Below, piece by piece: positions 10,901 through 28,330 of a stretch of 64,000 nt of DNA. The DNA lies in NCBI GenBank assembly GCA_000711775.1, contig ARYC01017288.1, positions 1 to 64,000 on the forward strand, in the 5' to 3' direction. Position numbers and translations under genes: made by a program. This DNA is from Oxytricha trifallax (Eukaryota > Ciliophora > Spirotrichea > Sporadotrichida > Oxytrichidae). The notes beneath the pieces are model-generated. The model ran no database searches and was not told where the DNA came from. It worked only from the letters and a program-made list of their open reading frames with translations. Positions within the stretch are counted from its first letter, which is position 1, and every line of letters starts with the position of its first letter.

Positions 10901-13082
10901 CATATATGTAGATTGTCAATAAATGGATAAATTATTTTTTTAAATAACCATTGTGATTTTTTTATTGATTTTTTTTAGAAAAAATAATCCTTGGATGTTC
11001 AGATCGAAAATAAATTTATACATATATACTTAAGAAATAACTAATTACAATACTATCTAACTTAAATAAAAAAATTAAAATTTTATTAAGAATTAAAATA
11101 AATCAAAGCTCAAATCAAAGACTTTTCAATGGGTACTGTTTAATTGATAAATATAATATTTAAATATTCTAGATAATAATAAAAGTACATAAGTTTTAAT
11201 GAAATTAATTTAATCATTTGGAAAAACATGTTAAAATTTAAAAACAATTCTTTCAATTTAGCTCGTCATTTAAAGGCATTTAAAGTAATTAATTATAAAA
11301 TGTTAGCTTTTTATTATTATAAGTACAACTATAATTTTTTAATACAAACTTTTAACTTTACTTTATTATAAGATCTTTCTCTAGCAATTATATTATAAAT
11401 GCTATAATTATATTAATAATGGTAATTCCAATTAAATTATAAAAATAAATTATTGAAATTTTTATCTTTCAACAAAAACTTTTCACATATTATTTTTAAT
11501 AAATAAAACTCCTTCGAAACTTTAAATTTTTTGGTAATTATCTTAAAACAGAAAAAATTATATTGATAAAAAACAAGATTTATGTATATGTTTATATTAA
11601 ATAGTTTAAAATATTAAAAAGCATATCATTTAAGAATTTCAGGTGTATTTCTGGAATTCCAGGAATATAACTGGAATTCCAGATTTATACCTGGAATTAT
11701 TGATTTTTTGTATAATAATGGGATTCCAGAGCCATCCTGGAATTCCAGTTTAAAACTGGAATTCAAAAGCCAAATCTGGAATTTCAAAAAGTTCCAGATT
11801 TGGAGGGGGTATCCGAAGTAACTCAATACAACAAAGGTATAATGCAAATAATAGGGCTTTCAAAGCAATAAATTCAAAATGACGTAGTTTCCCTATCACC
11901 CAAAGCAAACTCTAACACCAAATCACAAATCTAGAAAATCAAGGAGTTACAGAGCAAAAATGGAATAAACAAGAAAATTTATATCTAAAAGCCTATTTGG
12001 AATGGATCGCTGAATTAATCTGGGGATTTTAAGACTCCTATATCTATGCTAAGCAGCACTAATTAGTCAAATTAATAATAGATTTAAGGGGTCAGAAAAA
12101 AGTATATAAGAATTCTAAGAGTACGGCAAAATATTAACTTATTTAAATCATTGGTTAATTAGAAGAATTATGTAAAATCTAAAAATTAATTCCTAATTGA
12201 TTTAAAGTGTCCTATGGTATTAAATTTATATCACCCCCCCCCCATATAATAATAGAGTGTAATAAATACGCGAGGAGGTACCGCAAAGCCGGGCCATAAA
12301 ACTAAACTTTCACATGGTGTAGGTGGGTTAAGTTTGACTAATTATCAGTAATATTATTAAATTTACGATGGTGGTGCCAACTCTAGCAAAAAACTAAGTA
12401 GTCATTAGAATTACCAACATCACAACTAAGATCTTAGTTAGTTATTTAGTATTTAGTTTATTTATGGTTTAAGTACAGTAACTCTTAAATAAAACTACTG
12501 ACTATATTGATATATAAGAAGTAAATTAAGATCTTGCTGGGCTATTACGATACAATAACAATTTAGAAGATTAAGCGAGTTAATTAGGTGCACTAACTGA
12601 TCACAATAACTATCTAAATTAACCTAGATTTGACAATAATTAAAATTAAGCCCTGGATGGCATCAGATTGAGCTATTCCAGTCATAATATTTCTTTCTAT
12701 CTATTATGCTTTTTACATAAAGGTTGTAAAATTATAAACCCTATATAGAATATTAACAAGTTACTGTTTGTTTTAATATTATATAAGTCACACAAGACAG
12801 AGGAGCAGTGTTTTATTTAAACATAGTGGAAGCAGTGGCAATAATCATATAGTAAATTAAACCAGCAATAATTTATTGTCAAATACCAATATAGATTTTG
12901 ACTAAGCTATTGCCTCTCCCGTTAATGATGTTCAGCCTCGATTGGATATAAAGATATTTATTTAATATACATATTTATAAGTATATATAACTATTTAATA
13001 ATAAATTCTCTTGAATAAAATGATTTTAAAAAAATAACATGAAAGAAATTATCAAAATATTAAATAATTAAATAAAGAGTGA
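1999..13082 (+). CDS. Very long Q/N/S-rich protein of unknown function, split by a transposon
   Basis: Many blocks on the plus strand stay open only with Gln = TAA/TAG and have the same composition (Gln, Asn, Ser, Lys): about 2383-2705, 2780-2850, 2902-3230, 3357-4210, 4290-4910, 4990-5440, 5465-5815, 5878-6080, 6160-6340, 6385-6489, 6590-6740, 6900-7125, 7190-7490, 11815-12235, 12260-12480, 12505-12690 and 12800-13082. Clear GT..AG introns lie at 2706-2780 and 2851-2901. The start at 1999 is weak: the first junction could not be read cleanly. Between 7490 and 11823 a Merlin-like transposon sits in the gene; after it the frame resumes as EVTQYNKGIMQIIGLSKQ. Short predicted helices occur (around 2905-3100), but no known domain was recognised. 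It may be more than one gene. The proposed stop is the TGA at 13080-13082. Confidence 0.55.
2706..2780 (+). other. Spliceosomal intron, 75 nt
   Basis: The coding frame ending in KSID-Gln is followed by GTGAGATAAT and resumes after TTTATTTATAG as GDLKEQENLRK. The insert is AT-rich with GT..AG ends and no flanking direct repeat, so it is an intron and not an IES. A second intron at 2851-2901 joins LFG to DSGLKHKK in the same gene. Confidence 0.7.
7504..7511. repeat. Target-site duplication GAAGTAAC, left copy
   Basis: This sits directly before the first base of the inverted repeat, and the identical 8 bp follow the right end at 11815-11822. It was found by comparing the two borders. Confidence 0.9.
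7512..7693. repeat. Left terminal inverted repeat and subterminal palindromes
   Basis: After the 24-bp inverted repeat come repeated units of the type TTCCAG-TTTAAA-CTGGAA, i.e. short palindromes built on CCAGATTT/AAATCTGG spaced 20-40 bp apart. The mirror-image array is at 11638-11814. Such subterminal arrays are common transposase-binding or hairpin-forming regions; the role here is inferred. Confidence 0.75.
7766..8268. mobile_element. MITE-like insert nested in the Merlin element
   Basis: The ends read GGGGGGAAGTTTCCTGCAC and the reverse complement with a longer C run. The 15-bp core GGAAGTTTCCTGCAC is present twice at each end (7771-7785 and 7813-7827 left; 8226-8240 and 8245-8259 right). 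The interior is AT-rich with no coding potential. A 7-bp TTATTTT flanks it (7759-7765 and 8269-8275). Removing it restores a perfect tandem duplication of the surrounding sequence CATATTATTTTGTATTAAAA..., which supports a recent insertion. Confidence 0.75.
8560..10420 (-). CDS. Merlin/IS1016-type DDE transposase, exons or fragments
   Basis: On the minus strand several blocks match the ISXO2-like transposase order. A zinc-ribbon block at about 10325-10415 has CIKC and, 24 residues later, CMQKQC. An HTH-like block LSSSTAQEILQSI lies near 9880-9930. The first acidic motif ECDES is at about 9680-9735. A beta-strand block WIFGMIQRDDKTKTK with LVPNRSTR is at about 9495-9610. The second Asp motif is HHDGFKSYDSI, followed by HKKHVHSK, at about 9320-9440. 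The third motif NAIESLWGELKQYVR is at about 8600-8690. Blocks are separated by AT-rich stretches that could be introns, but splice sites do not all keep the frame, so the gene may be damaged. The nested MITE (7766-8268) lies outside these blocks. Family call rests on motif order and spacing. Confidence 0.75.
11638..11814. repeat. Right terminal inverted repeat and subterminal palindromes
   Basis: Mirror of the left array. TTCCAG/CTGGAA palindromes repeat at least six times before the terminal GGAGGGGGTATCC. Similarity to the left end extends well past the perfect 24 bp. Confidence 0.75.
11815..11822. repeat. Target-site duplication GAAGTAAC, right copy
   Basis: Identical to 7504-7511. The host reading frame continues from it as E-V-T-Q-Y-N-K. 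Confidence 0.9.
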
Positions 13083-13468
13083 TGAGAAACTCGCTATATG
13101 ATATATAGTGATAAGATGCATGCTTTAAATTAGATTGAACTTTTAAAATACTATTATTAACTTATTTTCGAAATATTTAGAAAGTTTTTAATGAAAATTA
13201 TACAATATTGACTTTTTAATCTTCAATTCATATATTTTAATAAAATATTTAAAGAGACAGTTTATGAGTAAATTTCACTGTATAGAAAAAGAAATAAAAT
13301 GTATATTCATTCATTAAATATTGATAATTTTAATTTTAATTAAATTAATTTTGATAAAAACAGTTTTAATAAATATAATATAATTCTATTTTAACTATTG
13401 TTATGAATAGATTGCATAAATAATTGCAATAAATGATATTATAATAATAGTATTATAATAATATAATA
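13083..13468. other. AT-rich spacer without a gene
   Basis: No reading frame with coding character was seen on either strand. The sequence is simple A/T-rich DNA between the long Q-rich gene and the TMEM184-like gene. Confidence 0.5.
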
Positions 13469-19717
<6,249 letters not shown>

Positions 19718-19918
19718 CTTATAAAAAGACAGATTAACATATAAAATATTTTTTAATTTAAATTTATACTTTTTGCTTGCATTTATGTTCAGAATTTAAA
19801 TTGTTTTATCATAGGATAAAATTCTGATAAATATGCAACTTTTGAAATAATTAAGTAATTCTAATTGTACGATTGCAATTAAATTATAATTAAAATCAAA
19901 AGATCTTTAATTTATAAA

Positions 19919-21662
19919 ATGTCAAAATCTACAAGTTTTTTTTCCTCACAATCATAAACAAAGACTAATAACTAATAATCTAGTTAGTAAATTCCTGACT
20001 AATCCAATTTAAATCTAAAATAAAAACCATAAATCCAGTAGACTAACAACCATGCATAGCAAAATGAACAAATATAGCAATAACATCAACCAACTTAATA
20101 ATAAACCACTGATTAAGACCAGTCAATTGCCTTATAATCAAACAATGAATAAACTTTATTACCCAAATCCCTTGCCTCAATTCAATAATTTATCGTTAGT
20201 AATCCCTATCAATCCCTCTATATACTTGGCGCATCATTTGTCTCTCTACATTTACTTAAAATACTATATGGAGTGTACAGAGACAATAAGCGTCAATATA
20301 CTGTGAATTAATCTTTGAGGTAGGTTATTGAGAAAAAGTAAGGACAAAGATCAAGTTCACTTTTGGAAGTTACCTAATAAAATCGTATGTATTGCTAGTT
20401 ATATAATTCTTAATTAGTATTTATTATAGTACAATTTTTTAACTTTGCACAATAGAGATCCATAACAAAAGACAAAATGCAAAAGATTTTCAAGTTAAGT
20501 CTTTAGCAACTCATACAGTAAGTTAAAGATGGAAATTTTACAGTTGAGGAAATTAAAACAGCATATTTAATGAGAGCTTTAGATTTAGCTGTAGAAAGCA
20601 ACTACTTAGCTGAGCTATTTCTTGAAGATAAAGATTTACAAAGAAGCTAGCACTCGAAATAAAACGATTTCAAAAAGGTAAAAGTCTATTCAATTTTTTA
20701 ATATAAATCATTAGGTGAAGCAAGAGCATAGTCTGTATGGATTGACTTTTTCAGTAGCTGATTGGTTGGATTAATATGGTTTTGATACTTCACTTGGCCT
20801 GGCTTCTAGATGTTTAAACCCTCTAAATTAATCAGAAAATTCTTCAAATGTTAAAGAATTTTCAAGTACTCAATCAGTCTTTCTAACATCACTACTCAAA
20901 TTATAAGCAAGTCCACTATATAGATCTTCAGTAAATTAAAGCGCTTCGTCTCCTGAAAAAGCTATTTTTACTTCAGAATGCGTGAATAACATCTGGGGTA
21001 GGGCAAACAATCCTCATCAGAAAGATTTCACAACAGGTGGTGCTTGTGGTGGAGAAGCAGCTCTTGTGAGCACTTATTGTGTAGGAATGGGTATCGGTGT
21101 AGATTAAGCAGGGTGTACCAGATATCCAGCTAGTTGTTGCGGAGTTGTAGCTTTCAAACCTACAGCGAACAGAGTAAGTTCAATTGGTGTAAACAAGGTT
21201 AACAACAGGCAATCTAATATTCTCTAACCTGTAATTACTCCTATTGCTAGAAGTGTCAAGGACATAACTCACATACTCAAGTGTCTCTGGGATTCACAAA
21301 TTCAACTGCAATTTGATAACACAGTTAACCCAAAGAAATTCATTCCTCCCTATTAAAATTAGGCAGCTCCTGTATTGAGAATAGGGTACTACTTAAGTGA
21401 TGGGCTCCTTGAACCCTCCCATGCAGTAAAATAAGCATTGCTGATGGTTAAGGAAGCTCTTGAAGATTAAGGCCACATAGTTGTGGAATTTAAGATGGGA
21501 GCCTAGGCTCAAGGGTAAGATTTACTGTGCCAGGGTGTTCTCTTGGCTTATAGGTTGGTTTGTTCTAGTGGATAGATGAAGGAATACAGAGATGGATTGA
21601 ATGGCGAAGAGCCAGTTGAAGAGATGAAACAAAATTATTAGAATATATTCATTTTAATATGA
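19919..21662 (+). CDS. Amidase-signature (FAAH-like) protein without catalytic residues
   Basis: The N-terminus is Gln-rich (MSKSTSFFSSQSQ...) followed by a hydrophobic stretch SLYILGASFVSLHLLKILYG (about 20213-20270), a likely membrane anchor as in FAAH. The amidase-signature fold follows: HSLYGLTFSVADWLDQYGFD, NNIWGRANNPHQKD, TTGGACGGEAAL, GIGVDQAGCTRYPASCCGV, and FKPTANRVS (about 20725-21190). In active enzymes the triad is Lys / cis-Ser / Ser in motifs SIKE, GGSSGG and GGSIR. Here they read SVAD, GGACGG and AGCTR, so all three are replaced; Cys stands at the nucleophile place. The frame ends at TGA 21660, roughly 150-200 residues short of the family. It could be a pseudoenzyme, a truncated gene, or one whose last segment lies elsewhere. 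Confidence 0.8.
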
Positions 21663-21883
21663 TAGAAGCATATCAAGATAATTGTTATAAATATGTGAGT
21701 TGATTAAAAGTAAAATAATTTAATTTTGAAATTATTTGAAAAATAATGTCTTCAAATAAGTTAATGTAAGTACCATATATTTCTTGAAAGCTCTTTGCTA
21801 TTTACATTTCCCTTTATGCAAACTTTGTACTTTTGTAATGTTTTCTTAACCTTGACATTGATGACTATAGTTTAAGAAGGAAC

Positions 21884-23478
21884 ATGAAATACATGGGCAT
21901 CGGTCTAGTGGCAATGATGTTCTTATTCAACATTGGCTCACTCTCTCAGATGAATCAAGAAAACATCGCTGCTTAGTCAAGACATGTCCGCAGACTGCAG
22001 GGCACTGAAGAGGATTAAATTGTAGCTGGAAATGGTGGATCAGGGGATGAAACTTAGCAACCTGTGTTTGTTGATTCAACTGATTAGTCGAAAGATACCA
22101 GTAGTACCACCACTAATAGTGGCACTTCAACATAAAATACTGATTAAACTACTCATACCTCTACTAGTACTGCTTCTACTTCAGGTAAATAAAATAGACT
22201 CATTTAAGACTTGAAAAGTCAATTAACTCTCAAATTTATAGACACTTCAGCATCTCACACTCAAACATCTACTGCATCTCAAGATTCAGCTGAATAAAGT
22301 TCATTTGAAGAGGAGACTACTCACAAACCTTCATAACAAGTAATTGTAACAAACACAACAAATGCAAATTAAACTTCAACTGTTGTTGTCACTGATGATT
22401 CTTAACTAGACCAAAACTTTTGTTAAGTTTAATTAAAGTGTTTAGTTAAAAAGCTAATCAGTTACTATGATTTAACTTCAACGATGACTACAATTCAGAA
22501 GCTGACTAAGCCTCTGATGAAGTACTCGCAAAGCACAAGAAAGCTGCTAAAAAGAGAGTTTATGCACCTGAGCTCGCTCTGGTAGATCCTAAACCACGTA
22601 GTTTCTCAAATACTTCATTAGTTAACCCACCACCATGTGGAGGTGCCGATAGAGGATTCACTCATTATATGGCCATGCCAGGCAGTAGAAACTTCATTCA
22701 ATGGAAAGTAGCTCATCCAGCTTAAGATGGAAACTGTACTGTTAGAGTTGGATAAGGCCTTGATGAAATGTATTAATTTATATACAACTTTAAATATTCT
22801 GCTTAAAATATTATGGTTAATATATCGTCTATTTTAATAGTAGAATGAAGACGAATTTGTAGTGTTAAAACCAAGAGATGGATCTGCATACAAAGACGGT
22901 TCTTTCGCATGTGGTAGAGAGATTGGTTATGAGGGAAAAGAATTCAAATTCCCCAAGAATTTCACATGTGATTCATGCGTTCTTCAACTAGAGTGGATCA
23001 CTCCAGCTGGTTAAATTCATCAATGCGCTGATTTCTACATGACAGATAGAGAAAGTGAAGATTGCTCCGGAAAATGCTTGAATGGAGGTGCCTGCATTAA
23101 TGGTGAATGCAAATGTAGAAGTGGCTTCAGTGGTACATACTGCGAGACCAAGAGTAAGCAAAATTCTTTACTTTAATTCATACTTTAATTTATAGGTCAA
23201 GTCTCATCTAGACTTAATTAACTATTTATTAATAATACATTCATTTTAATTTTTGACCACATGATATGTGTTTTCCGTTCTTATTATTGTAAAATCATAG
23301 ACTAGTTTGGTACATCTTAATCTTCACAATTCTATTGGCAATTATCGGAGGAATAATCTTCTACACTTTAAAGATCAGGAAGGACATCCGTAACAGAGGC
23401 GATATCGACGACGACCCCAATTCAATCATTGGTTCCAACCCAGAGCCATCAAGGAAGGGCAAATACGGCAGAAACTGA
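21884..23478 (+). CDS. Secreted/type I membrane protein with Cys-rich domain and EGF motif
   Basis: Starts MKYMGIGLVAMMFLFNIGSL, a signal peptide. A Thr/Ser/Gln-rich stalk (21960-22420) follows. After an IES the ectodomain continues: NPPPCGGADRGFTHYMAMPG, then CGREIGYEGKEFKFPK, CDSCVLQLEWITPAG, and QCADFYMTD (22600-23045). This pattern of paired Cys and a ...LEW...QCAD strand resembles chitin/cellulose-binding or LPMO-like extracellular beta-sandwich proteins; that comparison is tentative. An EGF module with six Cys comes next: CSGKCLNGGACINGECKC and GFSGTYCE (23065-23150). A single transmembrane helix WYILIFTILLAIIGGIIFY and a short basic/acidic cytoplasmic tail end at TGA 23476. Topology is clear, ligand unknown. 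Confidence 0.75.
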
Positions 23479-24270
23479 CTCAGTTAAATTAATGCATAGT
23501 GCCAATACAATGTCTGCTCAATAGATATTAATTGTTTTAATTTTCTCGATTAAATTACTAAAATTTTTGTCATTTATTATATTTTCACCTATAATCCATT
23601 GAAATAAAAGAATGATATCTTTAATTTTTATATTGCAAATTGGATTCATATTTTTGTTTAAGGCTTAGATATTATAACTTTAAAATATAATCAGGCAATT
23701 AAAGCTAGCTTTCTTAAATTGTTTTTGTGATTTTTTATGTTAAAGCAAATTTCATCAATCAATTCTTCTTGATTTTTCTAAACATAAAATATCTATAACT
23801 TTTTAGCAATAATAATCTTAATATCATATTTATATTTGAAATTTGCGTTTTATGTTAAATTTATTATGTATTAACATAGTATTTTAAGGCTTTTTAGCTC
23901 TTGGAACGTCCAGCTTAACATTAGCTTAAATATAGTAGAAGTAGAATATTAGAGCTGGAATTAATATAAAAAATAGGTAATTCCAGATAGGATGTCTAAA
24001 ATTTAAATTACATTAATTCAATTATTTAGAAATGTTAGAAATAATTTTTTTTTATTTATATAAAATTGCAGAACCTTTTAATCAAATAATCACCTAATTT
24101 AGCAATGTTTCTTTCAATCAATCTAATTATATTATTAAGTAAAAAAAAATATATATAAAAAAATGTTAAATTTCTTTAAAATTATACATATAGTTTGAAT
24201 GATTATAAATGTTATTATTTATAATTTAATATCAATTCTTAGTTTTAATTATTAAATAATAATAACAATA
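23479..24270. other. AT-rich intergenic region between convergent genes
   Basis: About 790 bp with no coding character on either strand, only A/T-rich runs. It contains a loose inverted pair AGCTGGAATT / AATTCCAG near 23950-23985, too short to call. It separates the 3' ends of the EGF gene and the first acyltransferase. Confidence 0.5.
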
Positions 24271-25640
24271 TCATAATTATGCTTCAAAATATTTTTAATT
24301 TATTTCAATCACTCTCTCTGATAAATATGCCAAAGGAATAATGATAAATATTCCATAAAGGGGTCCCACTAAATACCAATATTAAGGAATATCTTGAATA
24401 ATGAAATCTGCTAATGGTTTTCCATTAGTAATGTAAGGCAAAATGAAATTCTTGTTAATGTATGGGTTTATGTTCATTAAAAGAGTTAATTGGATTAGAT
24501 AGGAACTGTATGATACTTTAGTAAAGTATTAGGTTACCGTATTTATATTAACTATAATAGGTAATGAAAATTAAAGATACTCTTGATAACATCTTAGTGA
24601 CTGAATTTTCAAAAACACATCTAATCAGGGATTATCCTTATAGTTGAGTACAGCAAAGAATAATTAAAAGCATTACTGGTAGGTTAATGCCAAGACCTTT
24701 GATGTAAGACACCTCACCCAAGTAACCTAGATTCAAGTAAATTGCAATGTTTAAAATTATCATAATGCAAACTATAAACCCAATGCTTTTTTGAGATAGT
24801 CTGATTGATTTAGTTTCTTCTTTTGAAGCACTACTTGAGCTCATTTATTTCAACCTATATACAATGAAAAAAGCCAAAACCCCCATAAAGTAGGGATGCA
24901 TGCGATTTAAAGTGGATTTATCTCTAGGTACATTTGTTGAAAAATATTAGAAAGAAGCTGCCCAGATTAAGGTAGTAGTCAGCAGCTTGAAAAAAAAATT
25001 TAAATGACAGAGGCATTGGAAGATAAATGGCGAAAATAAAGCTAGTTAGAAGACTGAGTCTACATTCCAAAGCTGCTCAACACATTAAGTGTTTGCTTTT
25101 TAAGTATTCATCAGTAATATGTTCAACCAGTCAAATTTCGAGCAATCAATTAAAAATTAGATAAAATAAACTTTTTAAGCAATCCCTGACTGGATTTTTG
25201 GGAAATCTTTGGAACAATGTATAAAAATAGTAGATAGGTCCAAGCCTTATATATCTCCTAATGACATACTCCCAAAATTTTGAGGTAAATTTCCCAATAT
25301 AAAATTTATTTTTTTCCTCTCCCTTAATCTCAGACTCTCTATTCATTATATTTTAATAGCTCATAATTGATAGAAATCCTGAAACAAGTAAGAAAATGTC
25401 AGGACCATATTCTCCATTCCAATAGAAATCAAAAATCATGTCTGATGTAGATCTCCCTTGAAGTTGGTCCAGCTCTTAGCTTTTTCTTGCAATGCTTTTT
25501 ATCTTAATATGGCCTTAGTAAGGCGTCATATTTAAAAACCAGTTATGATGATGGCAAATAATCCAAAACATCATGACAGCTTTTAGAAAAGTCAAGACTG
25601 ATGTGTCAATCAAAATAAAATTATTCTTTATATTTTAAAT
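24271..25640 (-). CDS. NRF-6/OafA-type membrane acyltransferase, copy 1
   Basis: Minus-strand blocks follow the Acyl_transf_3 (nose-resistant-to-fluoxetine) family: SVLTFLKAVMMFWIICHHHN (25555-25615), then FYWNGEYGPDIFLLVSGFLS (25370-25430), the basic loop VIRRYIRLGPIYYFYTLF (25205-25270), EQLWNVDSVFQLALFSPF (25030-25085), RMHPYFMGVLAFFIVYRL (24850-24905), and GPLYGIFIIIPLAYLSERV near the end. These are membrane proteins that move acyl groups onto extracellular or luminal acceptors. A frame change near 25145 between YLIFN and the next block may be an intron, an IES or a lesion. The N-terminal start was not found. It is about as similar in order and wording to the gene at 26117-27865 as expected for a tandem duplicate. 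Confidence 0.75.
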
Positions 25641-26116
25641 TTTCACAAATAAACTATAATCTTTAATATAAATCACCTAGACCGCCTATAATTTGGAATT
25701 CATATTTTATTAATTTTAAACTACGACAATATATTAGACAGCTTAATTGAAACTCAGAAATAGTTGATTTCAAATAACATTTAATAAAGAATTTGATTGT
25801 CCAGAATTTAAAAAATGTAAATTTAAAGTAAAAAGTTTATTAGTAAGAATATTTCGAAGAATTTTAATAAAAAAATTTGATCTCATAAGTAATAAAATTC
25901 TATAATATTTAAAAATAAAATTTTTTTGAATTATATGTGTAAAATCATTATTTTCAAACAAAACTTGAATTCTGAAAAGAATGATATCATTTTTTCTAAT
26001 TTTAGTTGTGTTTTACAGGTTTATAGTATTTTTAATGTTTTAGTAATTCAGGGTTGATATTTAGATTTTATTTTCTTTGTCCATCTCTTTATTATTGTTA
26101 CTATATTTTTATATAC

Positions 26117-27865
26117 TCAATATAGTCTTTGGAATAGGATTACTTATTAGCTTAATCTGTAGTTTTGGTGGCATAAAAAAATCAATTAAATTCCTTATTA
26201 GACTATTTAATCATAAAAACTTTTAAAAGTTTAAGAATATATATAAAAAAAACAAATCTTGGCATTTAAGGCTGTTTATCTAGAGTTATCCACAATTTCT
26301 TGATTATTTATAGTGAACAAGTAATAGTAATACAATCCAAAAGCTGCAATAAATATATAAAACATCACTCTCCAGATTTTAGTTTAAAAATTGCAAAACT
26401 TCTTAAGAAGTTTATCGCCTATAAAATTGAGGTTTCTCTCTATTACTCTTTCAGATATGTAAGCCAAAGGAATAATGATAAATATTGCATAAAGTGGTCC
26501 AACTAAATACCAAAATTAGGGATAGTCTTAATCAATAAATAAAGCAAGAATTTTTCCATTTGTTAAGTAGGGTTAAATTATTTAGCTATGGATGTAGCTG
26601 TTATATCTCACTAGAAAGTGTAATTGGAGAGCATAAGAACTAAAAGAAACTTAAAATAATTTTAAATATTGGTACTCAAATATATTTTCAAATAATAAAG
26701 ATACTCTTTAGAGTAGTCTTGTGATTGAATTATCAAATAGCCCAATTAAAATAGGGTTTGTTTTCTTATCTAATCCTGAACAAATTATTATCAAAAACAT
26801 TAATGGAAAATTAAATGCTAAAGCCATAGACATATACCCATCGAACCATTAGCTCAAATTGAAATAGTAATACCCAAGACCTCCTATAGCTATCCCCATA
26901 AAAATAGTATTATTTAGTTTTTAGACAATATCCCTTAACAATTTATTTTCTTACATCTTTTGCACTATAAGGTATGCAAAGACCCCCATAAAATACGGAT
27001 GCATTCGAGTTATAGTAAGGTAATTCCTTGTGCCATGAATGCTAAATTAATACATTGAGAGTGCCCAAATTGTAAAAGTAGTGAGGAGTTTCAAGAAATA
27101 ATTCACTTTGTCAAGTAATTCAAAAATAAAGGGAGACTAAAGAGCCAGTTAGAAAGCAACGTCTACATTCCAGAGGATTTCTACGCAGTTAGATTCTGAA
27201 ATAACTCTATGCATGATAATTAGGTTAAACCATTCTGAAGCTGAGCATGAAAAATTTACAAATATAAAAATATATTGCTTAATATCATCTAAAATATTAC
27301 TACTTAGCAGTCGGTGATAGGGCTTTTCTCAGGGTGTCTTTAAAAGAATATGTAGAATAAGTAAACAGAAGCCAGTCTGATATATCTCTTACTCACATAC
27401 TCCAAATATCTAGGGATAAACTTTTACTAATTAACTTATTTTTGAACTTCTGATTTTTTACCAATACCTTTTTCATCTCCTTGACTAACTTAAGATTTCA
27501 TTCTCTTCATGTTTTGGTAGCTCATTATAGATAGAAAGCCAGAGACAAGTAGAAATGCGTCTGGTGCGTATTCTCCACTCTTATAAAAATCAAAGATTAG
27601 CTGTGAATTGGACTTTTCCTTACTATTTTTATCTAAATTCTGGACTTGTGCTACTCTGCTAGATGTAATTTTTTATATATGTAATTTATATAAAAGTAAA
27701 ATAAGATAATAATTGAATTATAAATTAAATTGAGATGCCTTTTATAGTACTCTTATACCATGATAAGGCTGCATATTTAAGAACCAATTATGATGATGAC
27801 AGATAATCCAAAGCATAAAAACTGCCTTGATAAATGTCAACACGGATGTATCTATTTTAATTTTT
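26117..27865 (-). CDS. NRF-6/OafA-type membrane acyltransferase, copy 2
   Basis: Same block order as copy 1: SVLTFIKAVFMLWIICHHHN (27790-27855), FYKSGEYAPDAFLLVSGFLS (27530-27590), RYLEYVSKRYIRLASVYLFY (27370-27420), EILWNVDVAFQLALQSPFIF (27130-27180), RMHPYFMGVFAYLIVQKM (26955-27010), and IIIPLAYISERVIERN (26440-26490). The C-terminus continues through a hydrophobic segment FYIFIAAFGLYYYYLF to TGA at 26117-26119, longer than copy 1. A possible start (MASAKIPLF) is at 27941 but is not in frame without an unseen joint, so the 5' end is left open. Function as for copy 1: a predicted multi-pass acyltransferase of unknown substrate. Confidence 0.75.
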
Positions 27866-28330
27866 TTAATTCAACATATTATAATAAGGAATCTAAATTA
27901 TATTTATAAATAATGAATAAAGGTATTTTAGCTGACGCCATTTTTGATAGTGAAAAGTATATATTTAAATAATTCTCTAGAGTTATCTATAGGTTGATTG
28001 GGTAATTTATTTTTTTAATTTATATAACATCAAATATAATAATATTTGGCAGTCACTGTTTTAAAACTAATTTTTGAAATTAACATTACTAATTAAAATT
28101 TAATTAAATTAAATGTCATTAAAAATTAAAAAATATCTTTGTATATGAAGTAAGAATTTTATATATAAAAATAAATTAGTGGTATAAATTGCTACATTTT
28201 AATTAATATAATTGTTTCTTCTAATGTTTATAGAATAACTTTATAAATACAAAATATTTCCATGAATACTTGGGCATTATTATAATTTGTAAAATACTTT
28301 AGTGAATTCTTGACTATTTCTTACACTCAC

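Larger units (their letters stand above)
7512..11814. mobile_element. Merlin-like DNA transposon, 4303 bp, inserted in a coding sequence
   Basis: The element begins GGATACCCCCTCC at 7512 and ends with the reverse complement at 11814; the first 24 bp match perfectly as terminal inverted repeats. It is flanked by the 8-bp target duplication GAAGTAAC (7504-7511 and 11815-11822). Inside, the minus strand encodes pieces of a DDE transposase of the IS1016/ISXO2 (Merlin) type. Both ends carry arrays of short palindromes. An 8-9 bp duplication and this transposase type are the accepted marks of Merlin elements. One copy of GAAGTAAC stays open in the host gene frame, so precise excision would be needed. 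The interior is heavily AT-rich, so the copy may be old. Confidence 0.85.

Noticed and set aside
12233-12245. C-tract (CCCCCCCCCC) resembling the MITE end
   Set aside because: No GGAAGTTTCC motif or inverted partner is nearby; it is only a homopolymer between coding blocks.
25770-25961. Minus-strand 63-codon open frame
   Set aside because: Composition follows the A/T content, with no homology and no link to the acyltransferase blocks.
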